A DNA stretch of 64,000 nt from Hyphomicrobiales bacterium (GCA_900470285.1 UCAG01000010.1:1-64000), one strand, 5' to 3'; shown: positions 28,078 through 37,610, numbered from the stretch's first letter. The notes: generated by a model not told the origin, from the sequence alone. Program-made: numbers and translations.

Positions 28078-28103
28078 AAAATCAGGCCACAGAGCTGATT
28101 TTT
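28078..28103 (+). terminator. Terminator after nnr
   Basis: AAAATCAG (28078-28085) pairs with CTGATTTT (28095-28102) around nine bases, ending in TTTTT. It begins seven bases after the nnr stop. Confidence 0.75.
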
Positions 28104-28119
28104 CGTTCTCGTATTATTC

Positions 28120-28159
28120 AATAAAAACGCCGCCTGTTTTATGAGACGGCGTTTTTATT
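28120..28159. terminator. Bidirectional terminator overlapping the uvrA stop
   Basis: AATAAAAACGCCG (28120-28132) and CGGCGTTTTTATT (28147-28159) are perfectly complementary. The right arm touches the uvrA stop codon (28159-28161), so the hairpin would form directly at the end of that message. Confidence 0.85.
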
Positions 28160-31086
28160 TATTCAGCTGCGAGGGTTTTGCCGTCAGGACGGCGTTCCAG
28201 CAGTTCCTTCAGGAAGTGGCCGGTATAGGAGCGTGGTTCGGCGACGATGTCTTCCGGACGACCGGCTGCAACGATTTCACCGCCGCCGTCGCCGCCCTCA
28301 GGGCCGAGATCCAATACCCAATCAGCGGTTTTGATGACTTCAAGATTATGCTCGATAACAGCAACCGTATTACCTTGATCAACCAGTTCATGCAGCACTT
28401 CCAGCAGTTTGGCAACGTCGTGGAAATGCAAACCTGTGGTTGGCTCATCAAGAATATACAGCGTCTTGCCGGTTGCACGACGGGATAGTTCTTTAGCGAG
28501 TTTAACGCGCTGGGCTTCACCGCCGGAGAGGGTGGTCGCCTGCTGGCCGATTTTGATATAGCCGAGGCCGACACGATGCAGGGTTTCCATCTTGTCACGG
28601 ATACTTGGTACAGCAGAGAAGAACTCCACGCCTTCTTCAACCGTCATATCAAGAACATCGGCGATGCTTTTGCCTTTGAACAGAACTTCCAATGTTTCGC
28701 GATTATAGCGTTTACCGTTACAGACATCGCAAGTCACATAAACATCCGGCAGGAAGTGCATTTCAATCTTGATAACACCGTCACCCTGACAGGCTTCACA
28801 GCGTCCGCCTTTGACGTTGAAGGAGAAGCGTCCAGGCTGGTAACCGCGTACCTTCGCTTCCGGCAGACCGGCAAACCAGTCGCGGATTGGTGTGAATGCA
28901 CCGGTATAAGTGGCCGGATTGGAACGCGGGGTGCGGCCAATCGGTGACTGATCAATATCAATCACTTTATCCAGCAGTTCCAGACCTTCAATCCGGTCAT
29001 GTTCTGCCGGATGTTCGCGCGAACCCATAATCTTGCGCGATGCAGCTTTGAACAGGGTTTCGATCAGGAATGTGGACTTACCACCGCCGGACACGCCGGT
29101 TACAGCGGTAAAGGTGCCGAGCGGAATTTCACCGGTTACGTTTTTAAGATTGTTGGCACGGGCACCGACAACTTTAATACGCTTGGATTTTGTGATCTTA
29201 CGGCGTTCTGCAGGAACCATCACCTGCATTGCGCCGGAGAGATATTTGCCGGTGAGCGAGTTCGGGTTACTCATGATCTCCGCTGGTTTGCCTTCAGCAA
29301 TAACCTGACCACCATGAATACCTGCCGCAGGGCCGATATCGACCACATAGTCTGCAGTGAGGATAGCATCTTCATCATGCTCAACCACGATCACGGTATT
29401 GCCGAGATCGCGCAGATGGCGCAGCGTGTCGAGCAGGCGGGCATTGTCGCGCTGGTGCAAGCCAATGGATGGTTCGTCAAGCACATAGAGTACGCCGGTG
29501 AGGCCGGAGCCGATCTGCGAGGCTAGACGAATACGCTGGCTTTCACCACCGGACAGTGTGCCGGAGTTACGCGACAGCGAGAGATAATCCAGACCGACAT
29601 CATTAAGGAAGCGCAGGCGCTCACGGATTTCTTTCAGAATACGCGCAGCAATTTCGTTCTGTTTGTCATTGAACTGCTGGTCAATCGTGCTGAACCACTG
29701 ATCTGCATTACGGATCGACATTTCTGTTAGCTGACCGATATGCATCTTGCCGACTTTTACCGCCAGTGCTTCCGGTTTCAGACGATAGCCTGCGCAAGCC
29801 GGGCAAGGGGTGGCCGACATATAGCGTTCGATCTCTTCACGCGACCAGTTGGAATCAGTTTCCTTCCAGCGGCGCTGCAGATTAGGAATAACACCTTCAA
29901 ATGTCTTGGTTGTTTCGTAAGAGCGCGAGCCATCCTTATAAACAAAGGTAATTTCTTTACCTTTGGTACCATGAAGCACAGCCTTTTGGGCATCTTCGCT
30001 CAAATCCTGCCACTTATCTGTCAGCTTGAAACCATAGGCTTTGCCCAGTGCTTCCAAAGTCTGATTGTAATAAGGCGAAGAGGATTTTGCCCAAGGCGCG
30101 ATTGCCCCGTCTTTCATGCGCAGGGTTTCATCCGGCACAATCAGGTTCGGATCAATGGCCTGCTGTGAGCCAAGGCCGTCACAGGTCGGGCAGGCACCAA
30201 ACGGATTATTGAAGGAGAACAGGCGCGGTTCAATTTCAGCAATCGTGAAGCCGGAGACAGGGCAGGCGAATTTTTCCGAGAACAACACGCGCTCATGGGT
30301 GTCATTTTTGGATTTATTGACGCTGTCTGCTGCGGTTTCTTCCGGTGGTAACGGCTTGTCAGCAAATTCTGCAATTGCCAGACCTTCAGCCAGTTGCAGG
30401 CAGGTTTCCAGACTGTCGGCCAGACGGGAAACCAGATCAGGGCGCACCACAACGCGGTCAACAACCACATCAATATCGTGCTTGTATTTCTTATCCAGCG
30501 CCGGTGCGTCAGCTATTTCATAGAAAACACCGTCAATTTTGACGCGCTGAAAGCCTTTTTTCTGCAACTCAGCGAGCTCTTTGCGGTATTCACCCTTACG
30601 GCCGCGTACAATCGGCGCCATGATATAGAGGCGTGTGCCTTCTTCAAAAGCCATCACACGATCAACCATCTGGCTGACAGTCTGGCTTTCAATCGGCAGG
30701 CCGGTAGCCGGAGAATAAGGAACACCAACGCGCGCATAGAGCAAGCGCAGATAGTCGTAAATCTCGGTGACAGTACCGACTGTCGAGCGCGGATTACGGC
30801 TGGTGGTTTTCTGTTCAATGGAAATAGCCGGTGACAGACCGTCAATCTGGTCGACATCCGGCTTTTGCATCATTTCCAGAAACTGGCGCGCATAGGCTGA
30901 AAGACTTTCGACATAACGGCGCTGACCTTCCGCATAAATCGTGTCGAAGGCGAGCGATGATTTACCGGAACCGGACAGACCGGTCATGACAATCAGCTTG
31001 TCGCGCGGCAGATCAATATCAATATTTTTCAGATTATGTTCGCGGGCGCCGCGAATGGAAATAAATTTTTGATCGCTCATCAGCAT
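28159..31086 (-). CDS. uvrA: Excinuclease ABC subunit A
   Basis: UvrA finds DNA damage and loads UvrB in nucleotide excision repair. The 975-residue product has two ABC modules: Walker [10 protein letters not shown] near residue 35 and GVSGGGKST near 655, with [12 protein letters not shown] and [12 protein letters not shown] signatures. Zinc-finger cysteines are seen in [10 protein letters not shown] and CEACQGDGV...[18 protein letters not shown] gives two possible starts; the second (31080) begins [18 protein letters not shown] and is the more usual N-terminus. An SOS box lies 200 bases upstream. Confidence 0.97.
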   Translation of the reverse strand: MLMSDQKFISIRGAREHNLKNIDIDLPRDKLIVMTGLSGSGKSSLAFDTIYAEGQRRYVESLSAYARQFLEMMQKPDVDQIDGLSPAISIEQKTTSRNPRSTVGTVTEIYDYLRLLYARVGVPYSPATGLPIESQTVSQMVDRVMAFEEGTRLYIMAPIVRGRKGEYRKELAELQKKGFQRVKIDGVFYEIADAPALDKKYKHDIDVVVDRVVVRPDLVSRLADSLETCLQLAEGLAIAEFADKPLPPEETAADSVNKSKNDTHERVLFSEKFACPVSGFTIAEIEPRLFSFNNPFGACPTCDGLGSQQAIDPNLIVPDETLRMKDGAIAPWAKSSSPYYNQTLEALGKAYGFKLTDKWQDLSEDAQKAVLHGTKGKEITFVYKDGSRSYETTKTFEGVIPNLQRRWKETDSNWSREEIERYMSATPCPACAGYRLKPEALAVKVGKMHIGQLTEMSIRNADQWFSTIDQQFNDKQNEIAARILKEIRERLRFLNDVGLDYLSLSRNSGTLSGGESQRIRLASQIGSGLTGVLYVLDEPSIGLHQRDNARLLDTLRHLRDLGNTVIVVEHDEDAILTADYVVDIGPAAGIHGGQVIAEGKPAEIMSNPNSLTGKYLSGAMQVMVPAERRKITKSKRIKVVGARANNLKNVTGEIPLGTFTAVTGVSGGGKSTFLIETLFKAASRKIMGSREHPAEHDRIEGLELLDKVIDIDQSPIGRTPRSNPATYTGAFTPIRDWFAGLPEAKVRGYQPGRFSFNVKGGRCEACQGDGVIKIEMHFLPDVYVTCDVCNGKRYNRETLEVLFKGKSIADVLDMTVEEGVEFFSAVPSIRDKMETLHRVGLGYIKIGQQATTLSGGEAQRVKLAKELSRRATGKTLYILDEPTTGLHFHDVAKLLEVLHELVDQGNTVAVIEHNLEVIKTADWVLDLGPEGGDGGGEIVAAGRPEDIVAEPRSYTGHFLKELLERRPDGKTLAAE

Positions 31087-31286
31087 TGTGCCTGCGGTTG
31101 GTGCGTAACAATTTGGCCGGAAACAGGAGAATGGCAGGATTTACAATGCCTCAGCCGAAACTCAGACATTTATATAGGTGTGCTCTGCTCAAACTCAATA
31201 TTGACCGGATTTGTACTCTGTTCTGCGAAACTGCGCTGCACTAGTGACAGTCCAGCTGCTCTCCCGCAATTTTGCAAAAGGTTATA

Positions 31287-31301
31287 GAACAAAATATGAA
31301 C
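31287..31301. promoter_or_regulatory. LexA/SOS box (GAAC-N7-GAAC)
   Basis: GAACAAAATATGAAC is an exact match to the alphaproteobacterial LexA motif GAAC-N7-GAAC (GTTC-N7-GTTC on the other strand). It lies 201 bases upstream of uvrA and about 90 bases before the -10-like TATAAT at 31378 on the plus strand. LexA control of uvrA by this motif is established in rhizobia, where uvrA is divergent from ssb. Confidence 0.75.
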
Positions 31302-31377
31302 TTAAGTCCAGTCAGATTTTGGTTGTAATCGCTGCAAAGCAGGATTTCTTGTCTAAGTTCATCAAATGACGATGTAA

Positions 31378-31597
31378 TATAATGTGAAAACCTATCAGTT
31401 GACGATGCGCTGTCCTGAGAGCACACTGAAATTGTCTTCAGCATCAGCGGAGGAAAGGGATGTAAGTCCCGAACAGCTGAAGACGGGCGAAAGCCCAGAC
31501 AGGAACTTATACTGTTCCGCGCGAAACAGGAGGAATATAAGGATGAGTCCACCTGACCATGCATGACGATATTATATCGTCGAAAAATAATGTTTTT
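31378..31597 (+). ncRNA. Unidentified structured RNA candidate
   Basis: A perfect -10-like TATAAT (31378-31383) precedes a dense set of stems. A 9-bp closing helix pairs 31434-31442 with 31476-31484 and encloses GGGA-tgtaag-TCCC (31457-31470). Next come GGGC-GAAA-GCCC with a GNRA tetraloop (31485-31496) and GGAAC-N7-GTTCC (31502-31518). CAGGAGG/CCACCTG (31528-31554 region) and GACGATA-tta-TATCGTC (31565-31581) follow, then TTTTTT at 31592-31597. No -35 is clear. It does not match RNase P, tmRNA, SRP RNA or riboswitch cores that I know. Confidence 0.5.
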
Positions 31598-31913
31598 TCT
31601 GAAACTACCGGATTTCTGTGAAAGCTATCTGAAAAATAGTTTGAATAGAATGGTCAATAACGCAATTTACCTGTCTGAATGCTTCGGCAACAGATGATGC
31701 AGTTACGGATTTGCTGAAAGTGGTACGGTTCTGAAAATATGGCTGAATGCTATATCTGCGGTTTGGAACCAGACTGTCACAAATGAAAGTTGAAGTGTGG
31801 TTTTACTGAAAGAGCAACAATTTATCTCTACTGCAAATAAACTGCCATCATGGCAGATATTTGAAATCTTGTCGGCGAATGACTACCGGCAAAATGGGAT
31901 GAACCCCAATCAA
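31598..31913 (+). other. Gene-free AT-rich segment after the RNA candidate
   Basis: No frame here has a ribosome-binding site or recognisable product. One clear dyad, CTGCCA-tca-TGGCAG (31842-31856), is present, and TGGG-atgaac-CCCA lies near 31895-31908. The segment may be the body of a second untranslated RNA that ends at the terminator at 31916, but no promoter is evident. Confidence 0.35.
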
Positions 31914-31915
31914 AA

Positions 31916-31954
31916 GCCCTGCGCGCCAAAATAAGTGAGCGGCAGGGCATTTTT
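31916..31954 (+). terminator. Terminator without an upstream gene
   Basis: GCCCTGC (31916-31922) pairs with GCAGGGC (31942-31948) followed by ATTTTT. There is no protein gene on the plus strand within 800 bases upstream, so this ends either an untranslated RNA or read-through from the 31378 candidate. Confidence 0.65.
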
Positions 31955-32246
31955 GTATGTTGTATAAACTTGTTGCCGAGGCAGATGTGCCTCTTCCCTT
32001 ATTTATCTTCTCTCCAAAATTCTGATGATGACATAAACCTGCCGGTAACGACGGATGAAAGCAATTGCGCGGATAAATTTGCGGTGCTTATATGCCCGCG
32101 ACGGTATCGGGGAGCATGACGACATACCGCCACGGAGGGTTCTCAAAAATCAGGACAAAACGCTGTTTTGTCTGAAACAGTTTCGTGCGGAGGTAGCTCC
32201 TGCTTTTTGCGAAGTTGTTTGATTGCAGAATATGGAAATAATTTTA
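31955..32246 (+). other. Hairpin-rich leader before the DmpA-type peptidase
   Basis: Three clean dyads: GAGGCA-gatg-TGCCTC (about 31979-31994), GACAAAAC-gct-GTTTTGTC (32154-32172) and GGAG-gtag-CTCC followed by TGCTTTTT (about 32193-32210). The last is terminator-like and lies only about 40 bases before the peptidase start, so it could be an attenuator. No ORF is supported. Confidence 0.35.
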
Positions 32247-33362
32247 ATGACAAGCACATCGCATAAACCGCGCGCACGCGATCTCGGTATTCCGTTTACA
32301 GGAACAACGGGCCCGAATAATGCCATTACGGATGTTGAAGGCGTGACCGTTGGTTATTCGACGATTATTGAGGGCGAGGGCAGGCTTGAAACCGGCAAAG
32401 GTCCTGCGCGCACCGGTGTCACTGCTATCCTGCCACGGGGAAAGACATTTAATCCGGTTTTTGCCGGCTGGACATCGTTCAACGGTAATGGCGAGATGAC
32501 CGGCACGACATGGATTGAGGAGAGCGGTTTCCTTGAAGGGCCGATTGCGATCACCAATACACACAGCGTGGGTGTGGTGCGGGATTCCGTGGTGTCTTGG
32601 CTGATTGATAATGATCTGACAGGGCCGCATTTCAAAGACCTTTACTGGCTTCTGCCGGTGGTTGCTGAAACATGGGATGGTATTCTGAACGATATTAACG
32701 GCATGCATGTGAAGAAAGAGCATGTCTATGCCGCGCTGGATAATGCTGCGGGCGGCAAAATTGCCGAGGGGAATGTCGGCGGCGGCACCGGTATGAACCT
32801 GTTTCACTTTAAAGGTGGTACGGGTACTTCATCGCGTAAATTGAGCGAAGATGAAGGCGGCTATACTGTTGGTGTACTGGTGCAGGGCAATTTCGGCAGA
32901 AGACAGGATCTGATGATTGCCGGTGTGCCGGTTGGTGAGGAAATCACCGAGCTAATGCAGAATACGTCCTGGACACGTGAAGAGAGCGGCTCGATTATCG
33001 TTGTCGTGGCAACGGATGCGCCGCTTTTGCCGCATCAGCTCAAGCGACTGACACGCCGTGTCTCTGTCGGGCTTGGCCGTGTCGGTGGTTTTGGTGCTAA
33101 TGGTAGCGGTGATATTTTCATTGCCTTCTCAACGGCCAATCCTGATGCCTATAGCCGTGAAGAAAATAGCCAATTGGAGATGGTCTCCAATCATAAAATG
33201 GATCCGCTTATTCATGCCACAGCCTTGGCTACGGAAGAGGCCATTATCAATGCGATGATTGCCGCTGAAACTATGAAGGGGCGGGACGATAATATCTCTT
33301 ACGCTCTTCCGCATGGCCGGCTTGTGGAAGTGATGAAAAAATATAACAGGCTCAGGAAATAA
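32247..33362 (+). CDS. P1/S58-family aminopeptidase (DmpA/BapA-like)
   Basis: Members of this family are Ntn-like aminopeptidases that cleave themselves to become active; characterised ones act on D-amino acid amides or beta-peptides. The frame is open from a TTG at 32223, with ATGs at 32232 and 32247; the ATG at 32247 gives MTSTSHKPRARDLGIPF, the usual family start, in 371 residues. Family blocks: ITDVEGVTVGYSTI near residue 27, NTHSVGVVRDSV near 104, GNVGGGTGMNLFHFKGGTG near 175 and YTVGVLVQGNFGRR near 206. No strong ribosome-binding site is visible. Substrate unknown. Confidence 0.88.
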   Translation: MTSTSHKPRARDLGIPFTGTTGPNNAITDVEGVTVGYSTIIEGEGRLETGKGPARTGVTAILPRGKTFNPVFAGWTSFNGNGEMTGTTWIEESGFLEGPIAITNTHSVGVVRDSVVSWLIDNDLTGPHFKDLYWLLPVVAETWDGILNDINGMHVKKEHVYAALDNAAGGKIAEGNVGGGTGMNLFHFKGGTGTSSRKLSEDEGGYTVGVLVQGNFGRRQDLMIAGVPVGEEITELMQNTSWTREESGSIIVVVATDAPLLPHQLKRLTRRVSVGLGRVGGFGANGSGDIFIAFSTANPDAYSREENSQLEMVSNHKMDPLIHATALATEEAIINAMIAAETMKGRDDNISYALPHGRLVEVMKKYNRLRK

Positions 33363-33440
33363 CGATTTCTGATTGAAGAGGCGGCTGAAAAGCCGCTTCT
33401 TTGTTGCGAACAGGGACAGTTCGCTTTATTCGATGCTATC

Positions 33441-33480
33441 GAGCGCCGTGTGCCAGACTTGGCACACAAAGGTCGCTCTA
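33441..33480 (+). repeat. Solo A module of the palindromic repeat family
   Basis: The 27 bases 33441-33467 are identical to 44707-44733. GAGCG at the left still pairs with CGCTC at 33474-33478, but an extra AAAGGT interrupts the right arm. No B module follows. It lies 28 bases before the ttcA start. Confidence 0.65.
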
Positions 33481-33507
33481 ACAGCAGTTTTTGCAGCAGA
33501 GATATCT

Positions 33508-34479
33508 ATGAATATTCACGACACAGCCCTGAACGGCGATACAGGTTCAGATTTGCAGGACAAATTGGCTAAGCCTGCGCCGGTTTCCGATATCAGTCAG
33601 GAGCTGGATGATTATGCATCCATGAGTGATGAGGATATGGGCGGAGACGGGTGTCATCCGCTGTTTCGCAATGTGCCGTCCTCGGTGGGCTTCAACAAGC
33701 TGCGCAAGCGTTTGCTGCGCCAGACCCGTCAGGCGATGGATGATTTTGCCATGGTGCGTCCGGGTGACCGCTGGCTGGTTGCGCTTTCCGGCGGTAAGGA
33801 TTCCTATGGCTTGCTGGCTTTGCTGCTTGATTTGAAATGGCGCGGTGTGTTGCCGGTCGATCTGATTGCCTGCAATCTTGATCAGGGACAGCCGAATTTT
33901 CCGAAACATATTCTGCCGGATTACCTGACCAAAAATCAGATTACCCATCGCATTGAATATCAGGATACCTATTCGATCGTGACGGATAAGGTGCCGGAAA
34001 ATCAGACCTATTGTGCGCTTTGCTCGCGTTTGCGCCGTGGTAATCTCTACCGTGTTGCGCGTGAAGAGGGCTGCTCGGCGCTGGTGCTTGGCCATCACCG
34101 CGAAGATATTCTCGAAACCTTTTTCATGAATCTGTTCCATGGTGGTCGTCTGGCGTCGATGCCACCGAAACTGCTGAATGATGAAGGCGATTTGCTGGTC
34201 TTGCGCCCATTAGCCTATGCGGCGGAAGATGATCTGGCAAAATTTGCCACAGCGATGGAATTCCCGATCATTCCTTGTGATCTGTGCGGCAGTCAGGATG
34301 GCCTACAGCGCAATATGATGAAGGCCATGCTGACCGATATTGAAAAGCGCATGCCAGGTCGTAAAGATACGATGATCCGCGCGCTGGCCAATGTGCGTCC
34401 GAGCCATTTGCTGGATCGTAAGATTTTTGATTTTGCGTCGCTGATGGCGCCGGAACTATCCTCCCCCTCAGAAGAATAA
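33508..34479 (+). CDS. ttcA: tRNA 2-thiocytidine biosynthesis protein TtcA
   Basis: Thiolates cytidine 32 of certain tRNAs using ATP and an iron-sulfur cluster. The open frame runs upstream to 33373 through the repeat, but the ATG at 33508 ([16 protein letters not shown]) is the likely start, giving 323 residues. The PP-loop SGGKDS is at residues 94-99. Cluster ligands Cys169 and Cys172 ([10 protein letters not shown]) and the downstream CDLCGSQ are present. It is followed 12 bases later by the phosphatase gene, so the two are probably one operon. Confidence 0.94.
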   Translation: MNIHDTALNGDTGSDLQDKLAKPAPVSDISQELDDYASMSDEDMGGDGCHPLFRNVPSSVGFNKLRKRLLRQTRQAMDDFAMVRPGDRWLVALSGGKDSYGLLALLLDLKWRGVLPVDLIACNLDQGQPNFPKHILPDYLTKNQITHRIEYQDTYSIVTDKVPENQTYCALCSRLRRGNLYRVAREEGCSALVLGHHREDILETFFMNLFHGGRLASMPPKLLNDEGDLLVLRPLAYAAEDDLAKFATAMEFPIIPCDLCGSQDGLQRNMMKAMLTDIEKRMPGRKDTMIRALANVRPSHLLDRKIFDFASLMAPELSSPSEE

Positions 34480-34491
34480 CGGAAGCAGAAC

Positions 34492-35316
34492 ATGTTTGAT
34501 CATCACGAGATTAACTGGCTGGCTGATTTGCTCAGCTCGACCGCTGATACTGAAATTCTGCCGCGCTTTCGCCGGCTGGACAGTGGTGATATCCGCCAGA
34601 AGACCTCGGCTGCTGATCTGGTGACTGAGGCCGATGTCAATTCGGAAAAGGTGATCACCGCTGCTCTGCGTGAGCGCTTTGCCGGTGCTATGATCGTAGG
34701 CGAAGAAGCCTGCAGTGAAAATCCGGCACTGTTGAATGGTCTTAACTCTGCGGATCTGGCTTTCACCATTGATCCGGTAGATGGCACATTCAATTTCGCA
34801 TCCGGTGTGCCGCTGTTTGGTGTCATGCTCTCGGTCAATATCAAAGGCGAAACTGTTGCCGGTATCATCTATGACCCGATGGGGCGTGACTGGCTGATCG
34901 GTGTTAAGGGAGCAGGCAGTTATGTCCGCCGTGCCGATGGCAGTGAACATAAAGTGCGTGTTGCTGATGCTCCGGCGCTCAAGGAAATGACCGGTTGTGT
35001 ATCTTGGCAATATCTGCCGGAGCCTGACCGTACGCTGGTTGCCGGTAATCAGGCGAAGTTTCTCTCGCATCTCGGCTATCGCTGTGCAGCGCATGAATAT
35101 CGCGTGATTGCCACTGGTTCTGCGCATTTCGCGGTTTATAACAAGCTGATGCCTTGGGATCATCTGCCGGGCAATCTGATCCATCAGGAAGCCGGAGGTT
35201 ATACGGCGCGGCTTGACGGTAGTGCCTATAAGCCGGGTCATGTGGATGGTGGTTTGATTATCGCTCCGGATGCAGACAGCTGGCAGGCGATCAAGCAAGC
35301 GCTGTGGCAGAAATAA
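34492..35316 (+). CDS. Inositol-monophosphatase-family phosphatase
   Basis: A magnesium-dependent sugar-phosphate phosphatase fold. The 274-residue product has the metal site GEEACSE near residue 67, the family motif IDPVDGTFNFASG near residue 88 and a C-terminal WDHLPGNLIHQEAGG. These residues define the IMPase family but do not tell SuhB, HisN or CysQ apart. Only 12 bases separate it from ttcA. A terminator follows. Confidence 0.88.
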   Translation: MFDHHEINWLADLLSSTADTEILPRFRRLDSGDIRQKTSAADLVTEADVNSEKVITAALRERFAGAMIVGEEACSENPALLNGLNSADLAFTIDPVDGTFNFASGVPLFGVMLSVNIKGETVAGIIYDPMGRDWLIGVKGAGSYVRRADGSEHKVRVADAPALKEMTGCVSWQYLPEPDRTLVAGNQAKFLSHLGYRCAAHEYRVIATGSAHFAVYNKLMPWDHLPGNLIHQEAGGYTARLDGSAYKPGHVDGGLIIAPDADSWQAIKQALWQK

Positions 35317-35334
35317 CGGTTCGCATTTATGAAA

Positions 35335-35361
35335 AAAAAGGCCGCTTAATGCGGCCTTTTT
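35335..35361. terminator. Bidirectional terminator between convergent genes
   Basis: AAAAAGGCCGC (35335-35345) pairs with GCGGCCTTTTT (35351-35361) around TTAAT. It serves the phosphatase gene and the leftward permease. Confidence 0.9.
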
Positions 35362-35366
35362 ATTGG

Positions 35367-36656
35367 TTATTTCTCAATCACATGCTGCGGTGAAGGAGAA
35401 ACCGCACGGAACAGTTTGCCTTGTTCCGCAATCAGCACAAACACCATCGCAATGGCGCCGACGATGAAATAGCCAAGCGCCATCGGTACAGTTGTGCCGT
35501 TGAAAGACTGGCCGATCAGCATACCGATGGCTGCACCGGTCAGCGACTGTACAAAGCCGAGAACGGAAGAAGCCGTACCGGCAACTTGACCAAGCGGCTC
35601 CATTGCCAAAGCATTGAAGTTACCACCAATAGAGCCGAAGCAGAACATGATCAGTGCAAAGATCACGATATAAATCGGGAATGGCACTGGCCCTTCAAAA
35701 AATACCGACAGCAGGAACAACAGCAGGCTGAGGCTGATAAATGTAATCAGCAATACCTGCGAAATCCGCCGCATGCCGAAACGCCCGACCATCCGTGAGT
35801 TCAGGAAGGCAGACAGTGCCATGAAGGCGGCAACGGCAGCAAATGCCACCGGAAAGCCACGCCCCAGATCATAAATGCCGACATAAATCTGCTGGGCAGA
35901 GTTGATGAAGCCGAATAGTGAGCCGAGCATAAAAGATGCGGCCAACGTGTAGCAGAATGCCACGCGGTTACCGATAACAATGCCGAAGCCGCTGATAATG
36001 GATTTGGCTGTGAAAGGACGGCGGTTTTCCGGTGCCAGAGTTTCCGGCATACGGGAATAGGCCCAGAAACCGATCACACAGGCAAATAAAGCCATAAAGC
36101 CGAAGATCATGTGCCATTCGGAGAAGATCAGAATGACTTCACCGGTCGCCGGTGCAATCACCGGAACAATCATGAAGACCATCATAGCCAGCGACATGAT
36201 TTCAGCCATAGCACGGCCGGAATAGCGGTCACGAACAATCGAAACAGTCATGACGCGGGTAGCCGCGGCACCGATCCCCTGCAGGAATCGCAAGACCAGC
36301 AGTGTGTTGAATTCTGGCACCCAGACACAGGCCAGCGAGGTGACCACATAAATGCCGATGCCGATCAGAAGTGGCTTCTTACGGCCAAAACGATCACTGA
36401 TCGGGCCATAAAACAGCTGTGAGACTGCAAAGCCGAACAGGTATACTGTAACGACATATTGGTGATGGTTCGGTGTCAGAACACCGAGAGAATTGCCGAT
36501 TTCAGCCAAAGCGGGCAGCATGACATCAATAGCCAGCGCATTGATTGCCATCAGTGCCGCGATAAGGGCAATAAACTCGACCTTGGATAATTTAAATCCG
36601 TCAGAGGTTTGCTTGCCGGATGCAGATACCGCATCTGCAGGAAGTTCACTTTTCAT
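35367..36656 (-). CDS. Bcr/CflA-family multidrug efflux MFS transporter
   Basis: A proton-driven drug exporter of the major facilitator superfamily. The 429-residue product has twelve predicted membrane segments. The first is at about residues 27-50 (FIALIAALMAINALAIDVML) with the family's Asp in the helix. The loop RFGRKKPLLIGIGIY follows helix 2. LRFLQGIGAAATRVMTVSIV is the typical helix 4 motif of Bcr/CflA proteins. Its stop is six bases from the terminator at 35361. Substrate unknown. Confidence 0.9.
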   Translation of the reverse strand: MKSELPADAVSASGKQTSDGFKLSKVEFIALIAALMAINALAIDVMLPALAEIGNSLGVLTPNHHQYVVTVYLFGFAVSQLFYGPISDRFGRKKPLLIGIGIYVVTSLACVWVPEFNTLLVLRFLQGIGAAATRVMTVSIVRDRYSGRAMAEIMSLAMMVFMIVPVIAPATGEVILIFSEWHMIFGFMALFACVIGFWAYSRMPETLAPENRRPFTAKSIISGFGIVIGNRVAFCYTLAASFMLGSLFGFINSAQQIYVGIYDLGRGFPVAFAAVAAFMALSAFLNSRMVGRFGMRRISQVLLITFISLSLLLFLLSVFFEGPVPFPIYIVIFALIMFCFGSIGGNFNALAMEPLGQVAGTASSVLGFVQSLTGAAIGMLIGQSFNGTTVPMALGYFIVGAIAMVFVLIAEQGKLFRAVSPSPQHVIEK

Positions 36657-36776
36657 CTTTTACATGCCTTGTCCGGCCGGAAATGCGGTCGGATAAATTT
36701 ATTGCGGATCAGCAACCGGCAGACTGATAATGACACTATCTGCTGTTGACGTGTCTGTGGCCGGATACTGAAGCGA
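36657..36776. other. Upstream region of the Bcr/CflA gene
   Basis: 120 bases with no gene. The MFS promoter should be here on the minus strand. No strong -35/-10 pair or operator could be picked out by eye. Confidence 0.3.
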
Positions 36777-36945
36777 TGTTCCGCAAACCGGCTGAAAAGC
36801 GGATTGCTTATGGAACAGAGGTGTTTTGACTAGCACACTGGCAGAAACAGTCCGGTATCTGCCGAGCTATAAAGGGCGAAAGCCGTGCAGCCTCAAAACG
36901 GTTACAGGGGCGTCCGCAATCTTGTACCTGAAATATCAGGGAGGC
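36777..36945 (+). ncRNA. Possible structured RNA, weak candidate
   Basis: A nested stem is formed by TGTTCC (36777-36782) with GGAACA (36812-36817), GCAA (36783-36786) with TTGC (36804-36807) and CCG with CGG inside. Next come GGCAGA-N12-TCTGCC (36840-36863), GGC-GAAA-GCC (36875-36884) and a closing GCCTC/GAGGC pair around CCTGA-aata-TCAGG (about 36890-36945). A 108-codon TTG frame crosses the region but has no ribosome-binding site or known product. The stems may be chance or an untranslated leader. Confidence 0.3.
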
Positions 36946-37164
36946 ATTTATCGCAGCAATTCAACGCAGCCTTATGCAGGCGGCACCGCAGATAAATACT
37001 GTTTGAAAACATTGATACCGGAAAAACTTTCCGCCGCATTCGTGAGATATTGCGCTCAAATTTCTGGCGAAGCAGTTTTACAGGCCGGTATATTCCAACA
37101 TATAGGGATTTGCGCAGAGCGCAATCTGGCCGGAATGATAATTTTTATTTAATAGTTTAAATGA

Positions 37165-37193
37165 AAAAAACGGCAGAAGATCTGCCGTTTTTT
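37165..37193. terminator. Bidirectional terminator after grxD
   Basis: AAAAAACGGCAGA (37165-37177) pairs with TCTGCCGTTTTTT (37181-37193) with loop AGA. It lies 35 bases after the grxD stop. On the plus strand it would also stop any transcript from the 36777 region. Confidence 0.9.
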
Positions 37194-37227
37194 AGTAATC
37201 ACATATTCGTGAGGTCTTTGATGTGAA

Positions 37228-37560
37228 TCAGGCTGCCTTTGTGGCAATGCCTTTTTCTGTCAGGAGAGCCTGCAATTCACCGGCCTGGAACATTTCACGC
37301 ACGATATCGCAACCGCCGATAAACTCACCTTTTACGTAAAGCTGAGGAATTGTCGGCCAGTTGGAATATTCCTTGATGCCCTGACGGATTTCGTCGGAAG
37401 CCAGAACATTGATGCCTTTATAGTCGACGCCGATATAATCCAGCACCTGAACAACCTGACCGGAGAAACCGCATTGCGGGAAATCCGGTGTGCCTTTCAT
37501 GAAAAGCACGACATCGTTGTTTTTGACTTCATTATCGATAAGCGCAGTGATGCCGCTCAT
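37228..37560 (-). CDS. grxD: Monothiol glutaredoxin, Grx4/GrxD type
   Basis: Carries and transfers [2Fe-2S] clusters with glutathione and works with BolA proteins. The 110-residue product has the monothiol active site CGFS with Cys30 and the family's [10 protein letters not shown] before it, plus [20 protein letters not shown] and GGCDIV for glutathione binding. It lies downstream of bolA in the same orientation, with a palindromic repeat in the 265-base gap. This pairing agrees with a GrxD-BolA complex. Confidence 0.96.
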   Translation of the reverse strand: MSGITALIDNEVKNNDVVLFMKGTPDFPQCGFSGQVVQVLDYIGVDYKGINVLASDEIRQGIKEYSNWPTIPQLYVKGEFIGGCDIVREMFQAGELQALLTEKGIATKAA

Positions 37561-37610
37561 GAGGGTGTCCTTTCATTGCCGGCGGGACAAATTCCGCCAG
37601 AGTTAGGCTT

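Noticed and set aside
31241-31564. 107-codon leftward frame across the SOS box and RNA candidate
   Set aside because: Overlaps several strong hairpins and the LexA site, has no plausible start signal, and has Ser/Cys-rich nonsense-like composition.
31434-31581. Hammerhead ribozyme or RNase P RNA
   Set aside because: The GAAA and GATGAG bits suggested a hammerhead, but the CUGANGA core is missing. GGAGGAAAGGG recalls RNase P, but the other conserved blocks (such as ACAGAAA and GGTAAGGGTGAAA) are absent.
36826-37152. 108-codon TTG-start frame between the Bcr/CflA gene and grxD
   Set aside because: No ribosome-binding site, no recognisable domain, and it runs through paired RNA-like segments.
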